Under the pieces are notes generated by a model. That model ran no database searches. It saw only the letters and a list, made by a program, of their open reading frames with translations, and had not been told where the DNA came from. Position numbers and translations under genes: made by a program. Shown here piece by piece: positions 19,150 to 29,979 of a stretch of 64,000 bases of DNA. Numbering within the stretch: position 1 is the first letter of the stretch; each line of letters begins with the position of its first letter. Source of the DNA: Euglena gracilis (taxonomy: Eukaryota > Euglenida > Euglenophyceae > Euglenales); assembly GCA_039621445.1 (NCBI GenBank), contig CP154955.1, forward strand, positions 40,618,426-40,682,425, read 5' to 3'.

Positions 19150-19721
19150 AAGAGGTGGGTGGGGAGGCAAAAGTGGGGGGGAGAAAAAACAAAAAAAAGG
19201 TAAGTGTGGGGGGGGGGGGGGGAGGGTGGGGGGAAAAAGAAAGGAGTCTGTGGTGGGGGGAGTGGGGGAAAGGGAGGACAAAGGGGAGGGTGGGGATAAG
19301 GGAGGAAAGGGGGGTGCAAAGGGGAGGACAAGGAATAGGGACACTGTGGAAAAAATTTCAAGGGAAGGGGTGGGTGGGAAGGAGGAAAAAACGGGGATAC
19401 CAAGGGGGAGGGAAAAGTCAAAATGTCGGGGTGAACAAAGTGGGAGGGGAGGAAAAAAAAGGGGGGAAGAGAGGGAAAGGAGGGAGTGGATAGCTGAAGA
19501 GGGGGGGGGGTGGTATGGTGAGGAGAGAAGGGTGAGTGGAGACTGCGAAATGGGGAGAGATGGAAGGGGGTTGGAGGGGGGGTTCAAAGGGGTGGGGACC
19601 CGGGGAGGTGGGGGGGGTGTGAGAGGAAAGGAGAAGGGGAGGGAAATTGGGAGAGAAAAAAAAAAAGGAGGTGGAGGGAGGAGGAACAAAAAAAGAATGG
19701 GGAAATTTGAGGGGGAACAAA
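19150..19721. mobile_element. 572-bp purine-rich insertion in integrase zinc domain
   Basis: A tract made almost wholly of G and A on the plus strand separates two adjacent integrase codons. It is flanked by the direct repeat ACAAAAA (19,145-19,151 and 19,717-19,723; 7 of 8 bases if one more is counted). Removing one repeat plus the insert brings the two flanks together in one frame, at exactly the position expected from element B. I see no terminal inverted repeats and no ORF. It could be a non-autonomous insertion or an expanded low-complexity tract that arrived with a target duplication. Confidence 0.6.
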
Positions 19722-21087
19722 AATCTTGGACATGTAGGTCCGGAAAAGGTGTGGAGACACGTCAATTTGAGGTATGCATGGGCTGATGAAAAGAAGGCAA
19801 AAGTTTTCACCGACAGTTGTAGCAAAAATTGCACAACGTGTCAAGCAAGCTCGAGGGGGGAGACATTGAAAGGACCCATTGATTCAACACCCATACCACC
19901 CTCACCCATGATAAGTGTGGCAATTGATCTTTTCAAAATGCCAAAGGTGTTGTACGAGGGGGGGGAGTACAACACAATGGCTGTTTGTGTGGACCGACAT
20001 TCCGGTGGATTGTAGCCATACCATGTTTGATAAGGGATTAACGGGTGCAAAGTTGGCCAAGGAAATGCTTAAGTCCCAATGGAAACCTTTGGAGTACCTC
20101 AATAATTTCAAGTGACCAAGGGAGCCATTTTGTCAACACATGGTGGCAAACCATGTGTTCACTCATGGGGATTAGACAAGCATTTTCCCAAGCTTACCAC
20201 CACCAAGCGAATGGGAGGGTGGAAAGAGCCGGTCAACAAATTATGGAAGTCCTCCGAAAATTGTTGTGGAGGATAAAAAAAATTGGGTGGAAGCTCTTCC
20301 CCAAGTTTTGGATCGTATTCATGACACCAAGGGGGAGAGTGGTTTTAGTCCTTACGAAATTTTGTTCGGAAGGGATAGACCCATTGGGGGGATACCCTAT
20401 GAACCAACAAAGGAGTGTGAGGACGCTCAAAGTTTTTTTCGCCGAATGAGGGAGATGGATGAGAAAGTTGCAAAAGTTCTCAACCACACACATTGGGTTC
20501 AAGCGAGTTGGGTCAACCAAGGGAGGAGGGAGTTGGTACCCTTAAAATTAGGAACCCAAGTGTGGTATAGGAGACCCGAAGGATCCGGCGAAAAATTGGA
20601 TTCCAGATGGATTGGACCTGGGATTATCAAAGCCCGGGAGGGGGAGAGGAGTTACCTTATTGAAATTAAGCCCGGGATGGAAATTAAGACTCACCGTAGT
20701 TTCCTTAAGGAGTACAAAGAGCCTGAAGTTTTTGGTGAGGGGGTTCCTTTGTTCTTTTTCAAAAGAACCGAAAAAGAGGAAGAAGCAATGCCTGATGAGT
20801 GGGAGGTAGAAAAAATTCTGAATCATCGCAAGAGGGGGGGAACCTGGGAGTTCCTCACAAAATGGGTTGGATATAATGATGGGGAGGAAACTTGGGAGCC
20901 GGTGGGGAATTTTATACACCGGTTTAGTGAGGAGTTGGTAAGGTATTGCTCGAAGAAAAATCTAGGGGTCGATTTGATGTCGGAATTGAAAAAAACTTTG
21001 AAACCCAGTGAGCCGAAAGTTGAAGGCTCGGTTCATTTTCCTTTTTTTTGGATGGGGGAGCCCAAATGTTTGAGGCTCTTGTTTTGA
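19722..21087 (+). pseudogene. A integrase and chromodomain, multiply frameshifted
   Basis: Zinc-binding HHCC end (NCTTCQ), first catalytic Asp (AIDLF), second Asp (SDQGSHF) and Glu (NGRVERAG) are all visible, but in different frames: breaks at about 20,000-20,040 and about 20,270. After 20,266 one ORF (273 aa) carries the C-terminal DNA-binding SH3-like part (VWYRRPEGSGEKL) and a chromodomain (DEWEVEKILNHR ... FLTKWVGY ... ETWEPVGNF). Chromodomains direct such integrases to marked chromatin. This copy cannot make a continuous integrase. Confidence 0.75.
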
Positions 21088-22684
21088 ATCGGGCCAAGTG
21101 CTGTTTCGGCGAGTTATTTGTGTGCTACATATGCATTGCTTGTGCATCACATGTTTTGTTTTTGAATACACGATTCTCATATGTTTTGATTTCTCGAGCA
21201 TATGATGAAAGATCTCTCTCTCTCTCTCTTTCTCTCCATGTATTTTGATCTTGTTCTTCTCTTTCGCTTGGCTCTCACAGGTTTTGAGGACTTGGAGGCT
21301 CCAAGCACACCCAAGGGAGCCCCAAGGGAAAAGTGCGAGAGCACACCACCGCAAGGACGAGGCAAGCAGGAGCGAGGCAAGGAGCGAGGAGACGAGGCAA
21401 GGAGCGAGAGACGAGGCAGGCAGGAGCGAGGAGAGGAGACGAGATTTTACCCAACCAACCGAATACACACAGCCCAGGGGGGGGGAGGAGCCGCGGGGGG
21501 ATGGAAGGTGGGCAGGGGGGGGAGTGGGGGGGGGGGGGATGGGAGTACCCGGTGGATGCGGGGGGGGTGTCATGGGGGTCGGAGGTAGGGGGGGGCCCCC
21601 ATACCCACTCCCCATTTGTATACAACGTTGGGGCTTTTTCATGAAGAACACCCGAGGCTGTTTATATTTCACCCCAACCTCACCACACCTTCCCATACCG
21701 TGAATGGAAAGGAGGACCGAAGGATTTGGATTTTTTTCAAGGTCGCATAGCCCTGTGTAGGAGAGCGGTCCAAAGTGTATGGAGTTTTGATGATTTATTT
21801 GAATTCCGAATCATTGGTGGACATTGCAAGGGGGAAGAAGCCTCACCTTCTCCGTGGATGCGGGGGGGGGGGGCTGAATTTCTCCGATTTTTGGGTGAGC
21901 TCCCTCCAAACGTGTTTCGGTCGAGGGGGGGGGGGGGGAGGGCGCCCATTCCATTGTCCAAAGAATTGTGTGATGGAGACCGCCTGATTTTTCGGTTGAT
22001 GTATGATACACCATGCGACGACCCTGTGAATGGTTATTTTTTAAGTGAATTCCACCGGATTTCATTCATGGAGGGTTGGTTGCATTTCGGATGTCCACCA
22101 AGATTGTGTAGTGCAAGAGAACGTCCAATCCAAGAATTCGAGTTTTTTTGGTGAGCCATGAGAAAGTAAGACACAATCACCGGGGGGGGGGGGGCTGTCC
22201 GAACTCTCCCCAAGCGGTCACGCCGAATGTTCGGGGGGGGGGAGCCAAAAATTTCCCTCCAACATTATCCCTCCGGGTGCAAAAAGTCAGAACTCTCCCC
22301 ACGATGGGTTTTCGATGGGGGGGGGGCGCTAGCCAAATTTTTGATTTTGAATGGATTTCACAGAGTTCGTGGCAAATTTTTTTCCCTTGGCACTTTTTTT
22401 TTTTATGCCCCCAACCTGTGGGGGGGGGGGGCGCATGGATTTTTTGGATTTTTGTGGGGGGACGTTTCCGCACATTTCTGTGGAGCCGCTAAGTGGTGCC
22501 GTGTACCTTGTTTTTGTGGCAAGGTAACACAAGCGAGGGGCATAGGCGTTTCATCATTCCCTTTCTCAAAACATTGGTGAAGGATTCTCATTTTCTTTCG
22601 AGTTTCCTTCTGATTTTTTGGATTTCTTCGCTTTTTTTTGTTCAATTTTTCAATTTTTTTTCTTGAGGGTCCGACTAATGTCGC
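21088..22684 (+). other. A 3' region: low-complexity and G-run rich
   Basis: Contains a CT microsatellite (about 21,210-21,236), a GAGGCAAGGAGC-type repeat (about 21,357-21,444) and many runs of 8-13 G. A 142-aa ORF at 21,726-22,154 (with LCDGDRLIFRLMYDTPCDDP) has no recognised homology and is interrupted in composition by G-runs; I leave it as doubtful. Element B has a comparable long 3' region, so this is part of the element rather than intergenic DNA. Confidence 0.45.
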
Positions 22685-22695
22685 AAGGGAGGGGG
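22685..22695 (+). other. Polypurine tract of element A
   Basis: AAGGGAGGGGG lies directly before the TGTCGAC repeat start. The same string precedes the TGTCGG start of element C at 26,876-26,886. This is the usual primer site for plus-strand DNA synthesis of LTR elements and marks the inner edge of the 3' LTR. Confidence 0.65.
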
Positions 22696-23351
22696 TGTCG
22701 ACTGTCGGGGGCGTCCGACAGTCAAAAATGGTAAGGCGGAAGCTTTTGAAAACACGGAATTTTCATTCCGCGCAGAACGCGCATTCAATAGGAAAAGCCT
22801 AATTTGAGGTTCTAATTTAACACAATTTGCTTCCGCAGACCTTTGTGGGTTTTTTTGACATTGGCATCTATCAACAATTGAATTAGAGAATTGAATTCAA
22901 GACAAGTTGCGTTGTTTGGAAGAATTGTCAATTTCAGGTCCCTCTTCCCACTTTCACGGTGTGTGCGTGTTTCTCTTGCCTTTTACCACCCTCCATTGCA
23001 CCAAAACACCCACCCTGACCATTTCCAGTGTTTCTGCATACTTAAGGAAGGGTGGGTGAAATGGCCTCATGGGGAAAGGCATTTGGGACAACAATTTCAC
23101 TTAAACGGAAATTTGACTTTGTGCAAGTTTTCAGGGAAAAAGCAAATTCGATCCTACGCACACCCCTCTGGTCGGGGGGTACACCAGTGGGCGAAACGGG
23201 GGGTGGCCTGAGCCCTCCACCACCCGGAAAAACACTGGCCCCGGGCCAGGGAACGGCAGCCCCAGGGGTGGGTATCGGGGACGAGGCAGCCGGCCAGGCG
23301 GCTGGGGTCTCGGGTCCGACGCTCGCAGGGGGGGCGCCGGGTGTGAACATG
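22696..23351 (+). repeat. LTR/leader/gag-start repeat, copy 2 (A 3' LTR or B 5' end)
   Basis: Same length as copy 1 (656 bp) with about ten substitutions. It ends in gag after the codons GAPGVNM and joins directly to RNase H sequence of a more divergent element. It serves both as 3' terminus of A and 5' terminus of B. Confidence 0.75.
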
Positions 23352-24025
23352 TGCCAGTTGCTTTTGTGTCTCGAAAATTGACCGAGTGGCAAAGAAAATG
23401 GACCCCCAGGGAGTTGGAGACGTATGCCATAATTTTGGCACTACAAAAATGGTAAAGGTGGATTGTATTGCAACCCGTTTTGGTTTTAACCGACCACCAA
23501 AGTTTGTTGTCTTGGACAAGGGAAGTCCTAGACACCCCCAGTGGTCCGGTTGGGAGGAGGGCGAGATGGCACCAAATTTTCTCCAAGTATGATTTGACGG
23601 TGGGATACGTCCCAGGTAAAGAAAACACCATAGCCGATATCCTTAGTCGGTGGGCATACCCAGCCTCACAAGCCCTAAGGGACATAAGTAAGCACGGGTC
23701 AGCCGAAGACAAGGATGAAATGGAAAATTTTATCCGGGAGGAAAAAGAAGAGGAAAAACAGTGTTTGGAGATAAGAGTCAAAAACCAGCCCAATTTACGT
23801 AATGGCTGGATACGGGGGATGACAACCCGTAGTGGCCAAAACGTAACACCTGAGGAGGAAAAAGGAGAGTGCGCAAGGAGGGGAACCGAGGGTGGGGAAG
23901 ACCCAGGAGGAAAAGACACCCCTGTGGACACCCACTCACAAGGGCCCAGGAAAGAAAAGAAACGAGTTCATTTTTGGGATGAGAAAGTGGGGGGGGGAGA
24001 CGACCCCTGTCCCGGAGACGGATGA
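23352..24025 (+). pseudogene. B RNase H remnant and linker
   Basis: Starts in mid-domain at the strand before SRKLTEWQRKW, continues with LVLTDHQSLLSW and the C-terminal IADILSRWAYPA. Frame breaks lie near 23,455. The linker with TRSGQNVTPEEE matches the linker after RNase H in A. The first catalytic Asp is absent because the domain is truncated at 23,351. Confidence 0.6.
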
Positions 24026-24111
24026 AAGTTCGAGGGGGGCACTCGTATGGAAGTGGCGGACGCCCTGCCAAGTACGACCCCTAAGGATATTAAGCCCGTA
24101 CGGGAGCGTGA

Positions 24112-24975
24112 TTGGGGGGAAGCATTTCCCAATGCCCCACATGGAAAGAAAAGTGGGTAGCTACCAAAGGCGATTCAATTTGGCCAAAGGGCTTCAAAGT
24201 GCTAAATGGCCAATTGTTTTTTGAAGAAACGTTGTGTGTGCCTGAAAGTTTTCAACACTTGGTGATTCAAGAAAATCACGAGTTTTTGGGGCACGTTGGC
24301 CCTGAAAAAGTTTGGAAACACATGGCAATCCGTTTTGTTTGGGCTGATGAAAAGGCTGCAAAACAACTCAACCAAAATTGCAGCAAAAATTGTTCCACAT
24401 GCCAAGCGAGTGTGAGGGGGGAGAGTTTGAAAGGACCGATCGAGTCCACACCCATACCCCCTGAACTAATGACAAGTGTTGCCATCGATTTGTTTCGAAT
24501 GCCAAGGGTTTTACTCAACGGGGGGGAGTACGACACCCTGGCCCTTTGTGTGGATAGGCATTCAGGATGGATTGTGGGGGTTGCATGCAAGGACAAGGGA
24601 TTAACCGGTGCCAAGTTGGCTAAGGAAATGGTTAAAAATCAGTGGAGGCCTTCTGGGGTTCCCTCGCTCATCTCATGTGACCAAGGGAGCCATTTCACAA
24701 GCACTTGGTGGAAAAACCCGTGTGCACTTTTGGGGATTAGGCAAGCATATTCCCAAGCATACCACCACCAAGCAAACGGGAGGGTTAAGAGAGCCGGACA
24801 ACAGGTAATGGAGTTGTTGAGAAAATTGTATGTGGAGGAAAAAGTTAATTGGGTTGAAGCTTTACCCCAAGTTTTGGACCGAATTCACGATGTAAAGGGG
24901 GAAAGCGGGTACAGCCCATATGAAATTATGACTGGAAGGGAAAGACCATTGGCAGGGGTACCCCAAATAATGTGA
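24112..24975 (+). CDS. B integrase, zinc-binding and catalytic domains
   Basis: The 287-aa ORF includes the HHCC zinc domain (ENHEFLGHVG ... NCSTCQ), catalytic Asp in SVAIDLF, second Asp in SCDQGSHF, and the third position in NGRVKRAG. That third position is Glu in A (NGRVERAG), so the catalytic Glu of the DDE triad is Lys here and the enzyme should be inactive. The ORF ends at 24,975, and the C-terminal part continues in another frame. Confidence 0.75.
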   Translation: MGGSISQCPTWKEKWVATKGDSIWPKGFKVLNGQLFFEETLCVPESFQHLVIQENHEFLGHVGPEKVWKHMAIRFVWADEKAAKQLNQNCSKNCSTCQASVRGESLKGPIESTPIPPELMTSVAIDLFRMPRVLLNGGEYDTLALCVDRHSGWIVGVACKDKGLTGAKLAKEMVKNQWRPSGVPSLISCDQGSHFTSTWWKNPCALLGIRQAYSQAYHHQANGRVKRAGQQVMELLRKLYVEEKVNWVEALPQVLDRIHDVKGESGYSPYEIMTGRERPLAGVPQIM

Positions 24976-24982
24976 GGATTCA

Positions 24983-25560
24983 GTGGAGTTTTCCCATGGG
25001 TTGCAAGGAATTAATGGGAGGGTGGCTAGGATACTCAACAAAAAGCATGAGGAGGAGGTGGCAAGGAAAAATAGGGGGAGGAAAGAAATGGAACCCCTAA
25101 AGGTGGGGCCGACGGTTTGGTATAGGAGACCCGAGGGGTCGGGAGAGAAGCTTGACTCTAGGTGGGTGGGACCTGGGGTCGTGAAGGGAAGAGAGGGGGA
25201 ACGAAGTTATGTAATCGAAATGAAACCTGGGGTGGAGACAAAAGCTCATAGGAGTTTTTTGAAGGAATATCGGGAACCCCAAGTTGAAGGTAATGGGGTG
25301 CCTCTTTTTTATTATAAACGGACCGAAAAAGAAAAAGAGGCATTACCTGATGAGTGGGAGGTGGAAAAAATTCTAAGGCACCGAAGAGGAAAAGATGGAA
25401 AATGGGAATTTTTGACCAAGTGGGTCGGATATGAGGACGGGGAGGAAACCTGGCAACCGGCTGGGAACTTTATTCACAGATTCAGTGAAGAGTTTGTGAA
25501 ATGTTGTCGTGAGAAAAAAGTGAAAGTGGACGTAGTGTCCGAACTAAAAATTGACGGTGG
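24983..25560 (+). CDS. B integrase C-terminal domain and chromodomain
   Basis: VWYRRPEGSGEKLDSRW, then a chromodomain (DEWEVEKILRHRRG ... FLTKWVGY ... ETWQPAGNF). Aromatic cage-type residues are kept. The ORF formally runs to 25,942, but conservation with A ends near 25,560. It is separated from the catalytic domain by a one-base frame change around 24,975. Confidence 0.7.
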
Positions 25561-25994
25561 GCCGTGGCTCTTGAGTGAGCTAGGAGGCATTGATTCAAGA
25601 TTATGGGAAGGCAAAGTACTGTTTTTAACCCGACACCAAAATTCAAAAGCGGGCTTTGCACGTCCGTGTGTGTGTTTGTGCGCACACGCGCACGGGTATG
25701 TGAATGGGAGAATGTACAGATGCAAGAAATTTGCAAGGAGAATGGAGAAAGGTAGAAAAAGGCCCGCAAGGGGGCCGGGAGTGCGAAGGGGCACCACAGT
25801 ATTCGCTGCCCGTTTGCTATATTTGCCGTCCGTTGTCCTTCCTCCTTTCTCTATCATTACCTTACCTCACATTGCCGTCACGTTTCCCTCGCAAGCATAT
25901 GGTGGTGTTGTAAGGATTCCTTCTCAAAGCCTTCGGAGATGATGGATTACATTGTGGTTGGGAGTCCATGGTCACATTATGAGCCCCCTTCGGT
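25561..25994 (+). other. B 3' region, first part
   Basis: Open but unconserved sequence with a short GT/CA-rich stretch (about 25,660-25,690). I see no recognisable gene. Confidence 0.3.
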
Positions 25995-26622
25995 TTGACA
26001 AAAATCTCCCCGGCCGGGGAGGTGGGGGGCGTTTGAATTTTTTGACGAAAATCCCCCCGGCCCGAGGAGGGGGGGGGGCTTGATTTTGTTGGATAAAAAT
26101 CCACCCGGCCCGAGGAGGGGGGGGGGCGCTTGTTTTTTTGACAAAAATCCTCCCGGCCCGAGGAGGGGGGGGGGGGCGTTTGAATTTTTTGACAAAAAAC
26201 CCCCCGCCCCGAGGAGGGGGGGGGGGGGCTTGATTTTTTTTGGACAAAAATCCCCCGGCCCGAGGAGGGGGTGGGGCGCTTTATTTTTTGACAAAAATCC
26301 CCCCCGGCCCGAGGAGGGGGGGGGGGGCGTTTGAATTTTTTGACAAAAATCCCCAGGCCTGAGGAGGGGGGGGTTGATTTTTTTGAACAAAAATCCCCCC
26401 GGCCCGAGGAGGGGGGGGGGCGGCGCTTGATTTTTTGACAAAAATTCCCCCGGCCCGAGGAGGGGGGGGGGCGTTTGAATTATTGACAAAAATCCCCCCG
26501 GCCCGAGGAGGGGGGGGGGCTTGACGAATTTGAACCAAAAAACCCCCGACCCGAGGGGGGGGGCCAACCGAATTTTTACCAAAAATACCCCGACCGGTTG
26601 GAAAGGGGGGGGGGCAGATCTT
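25995..26622 (+). repeat. Higher-order tandem repeat in B 3' region
   Basis: About 13 units of 45-55 bp, each with the core AAAATCCCCCCGGCCCGAGG followed by a run of about ten G and a T-rich linker. Three linker types (GTTTGAATTTTTT, CTTGATTT, CGCTTGTTT) alternate in the order X-Y-Z, repeated three times and then X-Y, so there is a higher-order unit of about 150 bp. The last two units are degenerate. Long minus-strand ORFs over this block are a by-product of the repeat. Confidence 0.8.
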
Positions 26623-26886
26623 GGTGAAGACCCTCATACCACCCGTGAGAAGCGGGGGGGGGGCAGCCAAATATTCATTGGTTGGTGAACCGAGTCTTTC
26701 CCAAAGGTTTGAAGGCACTTGAAAGCCATAGTCCCTGAATTTTATTTCCCGTTTGTTGGTTCAAGGGAGCATGTGTGGGACATAGGCTTTGGGTGATGGA
26801 GTGCCGATTGGAGGAGTTCCCCCCTCTTTGTTGAGGAAGGGGGGGGGCGAATTTTTGGTGTCCAACTAAGGTCGCAAGGGAGGGGG

Positions 26887-27738
26887 TGTCGGCCGCCGGC
26901 TTTCGCCGGCAGCCAAAAATTGCCAGAAAGCGCAAATTTGAAAGTCGCGGGTAACACCCAATCAGTTCAAAAAAACCCGCGACACAAATTGGAAGCGGGT
27001 TAAATTTTTTTGCGCCTTCAAATTCTGTTTTCTCCCAGAACTTGAGGGGTTTCCTCCATCATTTGGCAAACATAGGGATACATTTGTATTGAATTTGGAC
27101 ATTGGCATTCTTGGTTGGAATTGGAAGTGTGGATTGCATTGTTGGTGGACTTTGAATTGCAATTACACATTGGTTATTGAAGTCAATTTGGTTATTGAAG
27201 TCAAGAAGGAGAGCCTACAACACCGCCTTCTATACCCCCTGCACATCACCTTACCCCAGGTTTGCCACATTACATTCGCACATTTCAGTTTTCACAGTTC
27301 ACTTTCAATTGTTCACTCAAGTTACCTTTCAGTTTCTCACTCTCAAAGTTTCAAGTTTCAGTGGGTTGGGCTGTGGGTTGGTTTGCCTTCAAGGTGTGCA
27401 AGAGAGTGTGAGAGAGAGTGAGTGAGAGAGAAAGAGAGAAAGTGAGGTTTCTTTGCAAATGGCAGATTTTTCGGTGTTCACCAAATTTTCAGAAAACATT
27501 AAAAAAACGATCCTACGCACCGGCTGGGGTAGGGGAAAACACCTGGGTGAAAAAATGGGAGTTGGCCTGAGCCCACCAACCCCCAGAAAAAGCACAGGCC
27601 CCGCCCCGGAAACACCCACCCCCCTGCTGTCGGTGGTTATCCACGACGGCGAGGACCCCCCCCCCGGGCCCTCGGCCCACCGGGACTCGCCGGTCGCGGG
27701 GGCGACCGGCGGCGCACCGGGGGTGGGGCCGGCGAACA
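26887..27738 (+). mobile_element. Element C: 5' stub of a third related element
   Basis: Starts with TGTCGG directly after a polypurine tract and forms a hairpin (GGCCGCCGGC/GCCGGCAGCC, loop TTTC). A leader and the gag start follow (MADF at about 27,459; ILRTGWGRGKHLGEKMGVGLSPP corresponds to the A/B gag start). Homology ends at about 27,738 after GAPGVGPANT, and minus-strand N1 sequence begins. The leader has a GA-rich microsatellite (about 27,402-27,440). Confidence 0.6.
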
Positions 27739-28577
27739 CCCTGAGATGGTGTCAAAGCGGCCCATGCCATAGCGTGTGGTTGGCATTGGCTTGCAAAGCG
27801 TACAGCATCAGGTCCATTCAATGTATCCCGAAGTGTTTTCTGGCGGGCAAGCATGCTCTGCTGATTCCACCAACGTTGTGAATTGTGTTGAGACTGTGCC
27901 TGAGAGATCAAGTTTTTGTCAGTTGCCCATTGTGGCAGTGGGGCCATTTGCCCAAGTTCATTGAGGGCTGTCCGTAAACAATCGTCAGTGTCTTTGGGAA
28001 GGATGTCCATGGCAGCGGGCAGGCCCAAGACAGAGGGAGCTCTTCGACAGAAGTCCACCACTTGAGACAATTTGGCAGGCACAGGTTGAAATAGCGGATC
28101 GGAGATTCCCAGTCCACCGCATCTGATGGCCAGGGAAACTTGCAACCATTCTTCTGGGGTGCAAGGGGAGCCGACCATGCTACTGAATGTTTCCCGTATA
28201 ATTCCCGACAATGTCTTGCATGCCGCTGTTGCAGAGGTGATCTTGCAGGCGCGCAAGAGGTCATTCACTTTGCAAGCGGATAAGCAAAAACGAAGCAAGG
28301 TGAATTGCACATGCGATTGAGGTAGGTGCTGAAGTACTGTGCAAGAACGTCGGATGTCTTCAATGCGCTTATTCCAAACTTCTTCACAGAAGCGGTCATC
28401 TTGGGGGTGGTGGACAGGGACCCCCAAAACTTTCAAACCAGAACCAGCAACAAAGGCGGTCAGTGGTATTTGATGTAAGGGGCTGTCCTGTGGCGTGCGA
28501 GGGGGAATGCAAGGGACACCTTCTGTTGATGTGAACGCTGGTCCCCACAGTCGACATTTTGCAGGGTTTACGGCCAA
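27739..28577 (-). pseudogene. N1 RT thumb/connection region
   Basis: Continues RT after the frameshift with AVNPAKCRLWGPAF, LKVLGVPVHHPQDD and a helical region (LLRFCLSACKVNDLLRACK) that corresponds to HHLLRYCLDGCRVNHLLRA in N3. It ends at the junction with element C, so no endonuclease is encoded. Confidence 0.65.
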
Positions 28578-29811
28578 ACCAAGCGTGGCTGCCTCGCGAA
28601 TCAGAAAGGCAAGGGCATTGTGTCAGGTGGGCTGGCGATCCCAGCAGATGGGCGTCATCCAAGTACCATCCCTGCCATTCGACCAAAGGTGAGAGGCCCC
28701 CACAAAGGTCTTGCACACCCCAGGCGGAAGCTGCTGGTCCACATGGGTCGCCTTGCTGAGCCCCCCTCTGGGAAGGCAGACAATGGTTTCCACAATACAG
28801 CTTGCTGTGTTGGGCGTAGCACAAAACCAGCCAAGGGCACACTTCTGGGCATCGTCTACGGATGGATTGCAGGATTTTTTCCCGTGACAAAGAGTTGAAG
28901 GCATTCCTGAAATCTACTTGAAGCAGCCCCCAGCGATTGTCTCTGTCCGAGTGCAGGGTCTCCAACATTTGTTGGATTCCCATTGCGATCAGTGGACAAG
29001 CATTCGGCACACCAACGCCACATTGCGGAGGACTTAGTTCTTTCAAAGCGTTTACGACTGTGGGATGACGCATGAGACATTTGCAAACCAATCGGCGAAG
29101 GGTTTCACCTGCTGCGATCGGGCGAGTGTCTTCATCACACACCGTGTGCTCCACAAAGTTTCCAAAAGCCTCCTCTTCCATTGCTGTTTGTTTGTTCTGT
29201 TTTCGCAGAGGTGTCAACCTGGCGGAGGAAAGAATTGGGGCCATGCCGGGGTGAACACCGTTTGTAATTGCCCGACAGATGAAGGTACCAAGCACTTCGA
29301 GGAGGTCATCTCCACAAGCCCCTGGGTAGTCTCCAACCATGGCCTTGAGGTGAGGTGTCAGGCCAGAAGGACCCGGTGCGGATTCCTTTGGAAACCCGAA
29401 TATAGCTTTGCGCAAATTTTGCAATCGCTCTTTTGTGTTTTCCGGGTCCGAAGGAAAGGTAATCGTTTGGGAAGAGTCGGACACTGGGATGCGCGGTGGG
29501 GGCTCTGGTGGGTGAAGGTCACGCAGACTTTGAATCACTTTTGGGTCATTGCTGTTCTGAACCCCCTCAGAGGTGAGCTCTCGGCAGGCTTTTGAAATAG
29601 CCCCGTGGCCAACAAGGCTTTCAATGCGGGAGAGGAAACGTTCTTCTGTGGCCTTGGCAGCCAGTGCTGTTTTTTTGCCTTGTCTGTCTGCCTTGTGGCT
29701 TTTGTGGGAGACTGGAGTACAACCAAGAATCAAATACAGGACGGGTGAGATACAGGCGAGCTCGTTCTGCAATTTTTCTCCCCACCATCGCACAGTTCGA
29801 TCGCCCGCCAC
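28396..29811 (-). pseudogene. N1 reverse transcriptase, main ORF
   Basis: RT with KESAPGPSGLTPHLK, TRPIAAGETLRRLVCK, VGVPNACPLIA, catalytic region VDFRNAFNSLSREK, QRGAQQGDPCGP and YLDD in WYLDDAHLLG. These motifs match non-LTR RTs that lack an apurinic-type endonuclease. Shortly after YLDD the frame is lost near 28,620 and the thumb continues in the next ORF. Confidence 0.75.
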
Positions 29812-29979
29812 GCTGCAAAGGACAAAGCACCGCTTTGGGGAAGGCCCGCAAGGCGTGCAGGGTTTCCCAGCCAGGTTCCCTGTTGAAATGCCTCAACAAT
29901 TGCAGGTAGGTTTGATTGACATTGAGGAGGGCTCCGCGGCAGGTATACAAGGGTGCCCCGATCATCAAAAGAAATTTCC

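Larger units (their letters stand above)
10094..22695 (+). mobile_element. Element A: chromovirus-like LTR retrotransposon with two methyltransferase modules
   Basis: Order: LTR/leader, gag (10,450-14,793), C5-type methyltransferase (to 15,759), Dam-like domain (to 16,209), protease, RT, RNase H (to about 19,149), integrase and chromodomain (19,722-21,087), long 3' region, polypurine tract 22,685-22,695. Integrase downstream of RNase H plus a C-terminal chromodomain identifies a Ty3/gypsy chromovirus. From 10,450 to 19,149 everything is in one frame, interrupted only by stops at 12,700 (TAG), 14,791 (TAG), 15,757 (TAA) and 16,207 (TAG). The integrase part has frameshifts and a 572-bp insertion, so the copy is not autonomous as it stands. 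Confidence 0.85.
22696..26886 (+). mobile_element. Element B: internally deleted or recombinant chromovirus-like element
   Basis: A 5' segment almost identical to A is fused at 23,351 to RNase H, then integrase and chromodomain, a tandem-repeat-rich 3' region and a polypurine tract at 26,876-26,886. Most of gag, both methyltransferases, protease and RT are missing. The pol half is clearly diverged from A, so B is a recombinant of two subfamilies or a retrocopy with an internal deletion. Confidence 0.65.

Noticed and set aside
19150-19721. Purine-rich insert as a spliceosomal intron
   Set aside because: A GGTAAGT occurs inside it (about 19,198), but the duplication-based boundaries that restore the frame do not have GT and AG at their edges.
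25977-26582. Minus-strand 201-aa ORF of PPLLGPGGF repeats
   Set aside because: By-product of the tandem repeat in the 3' region of B.
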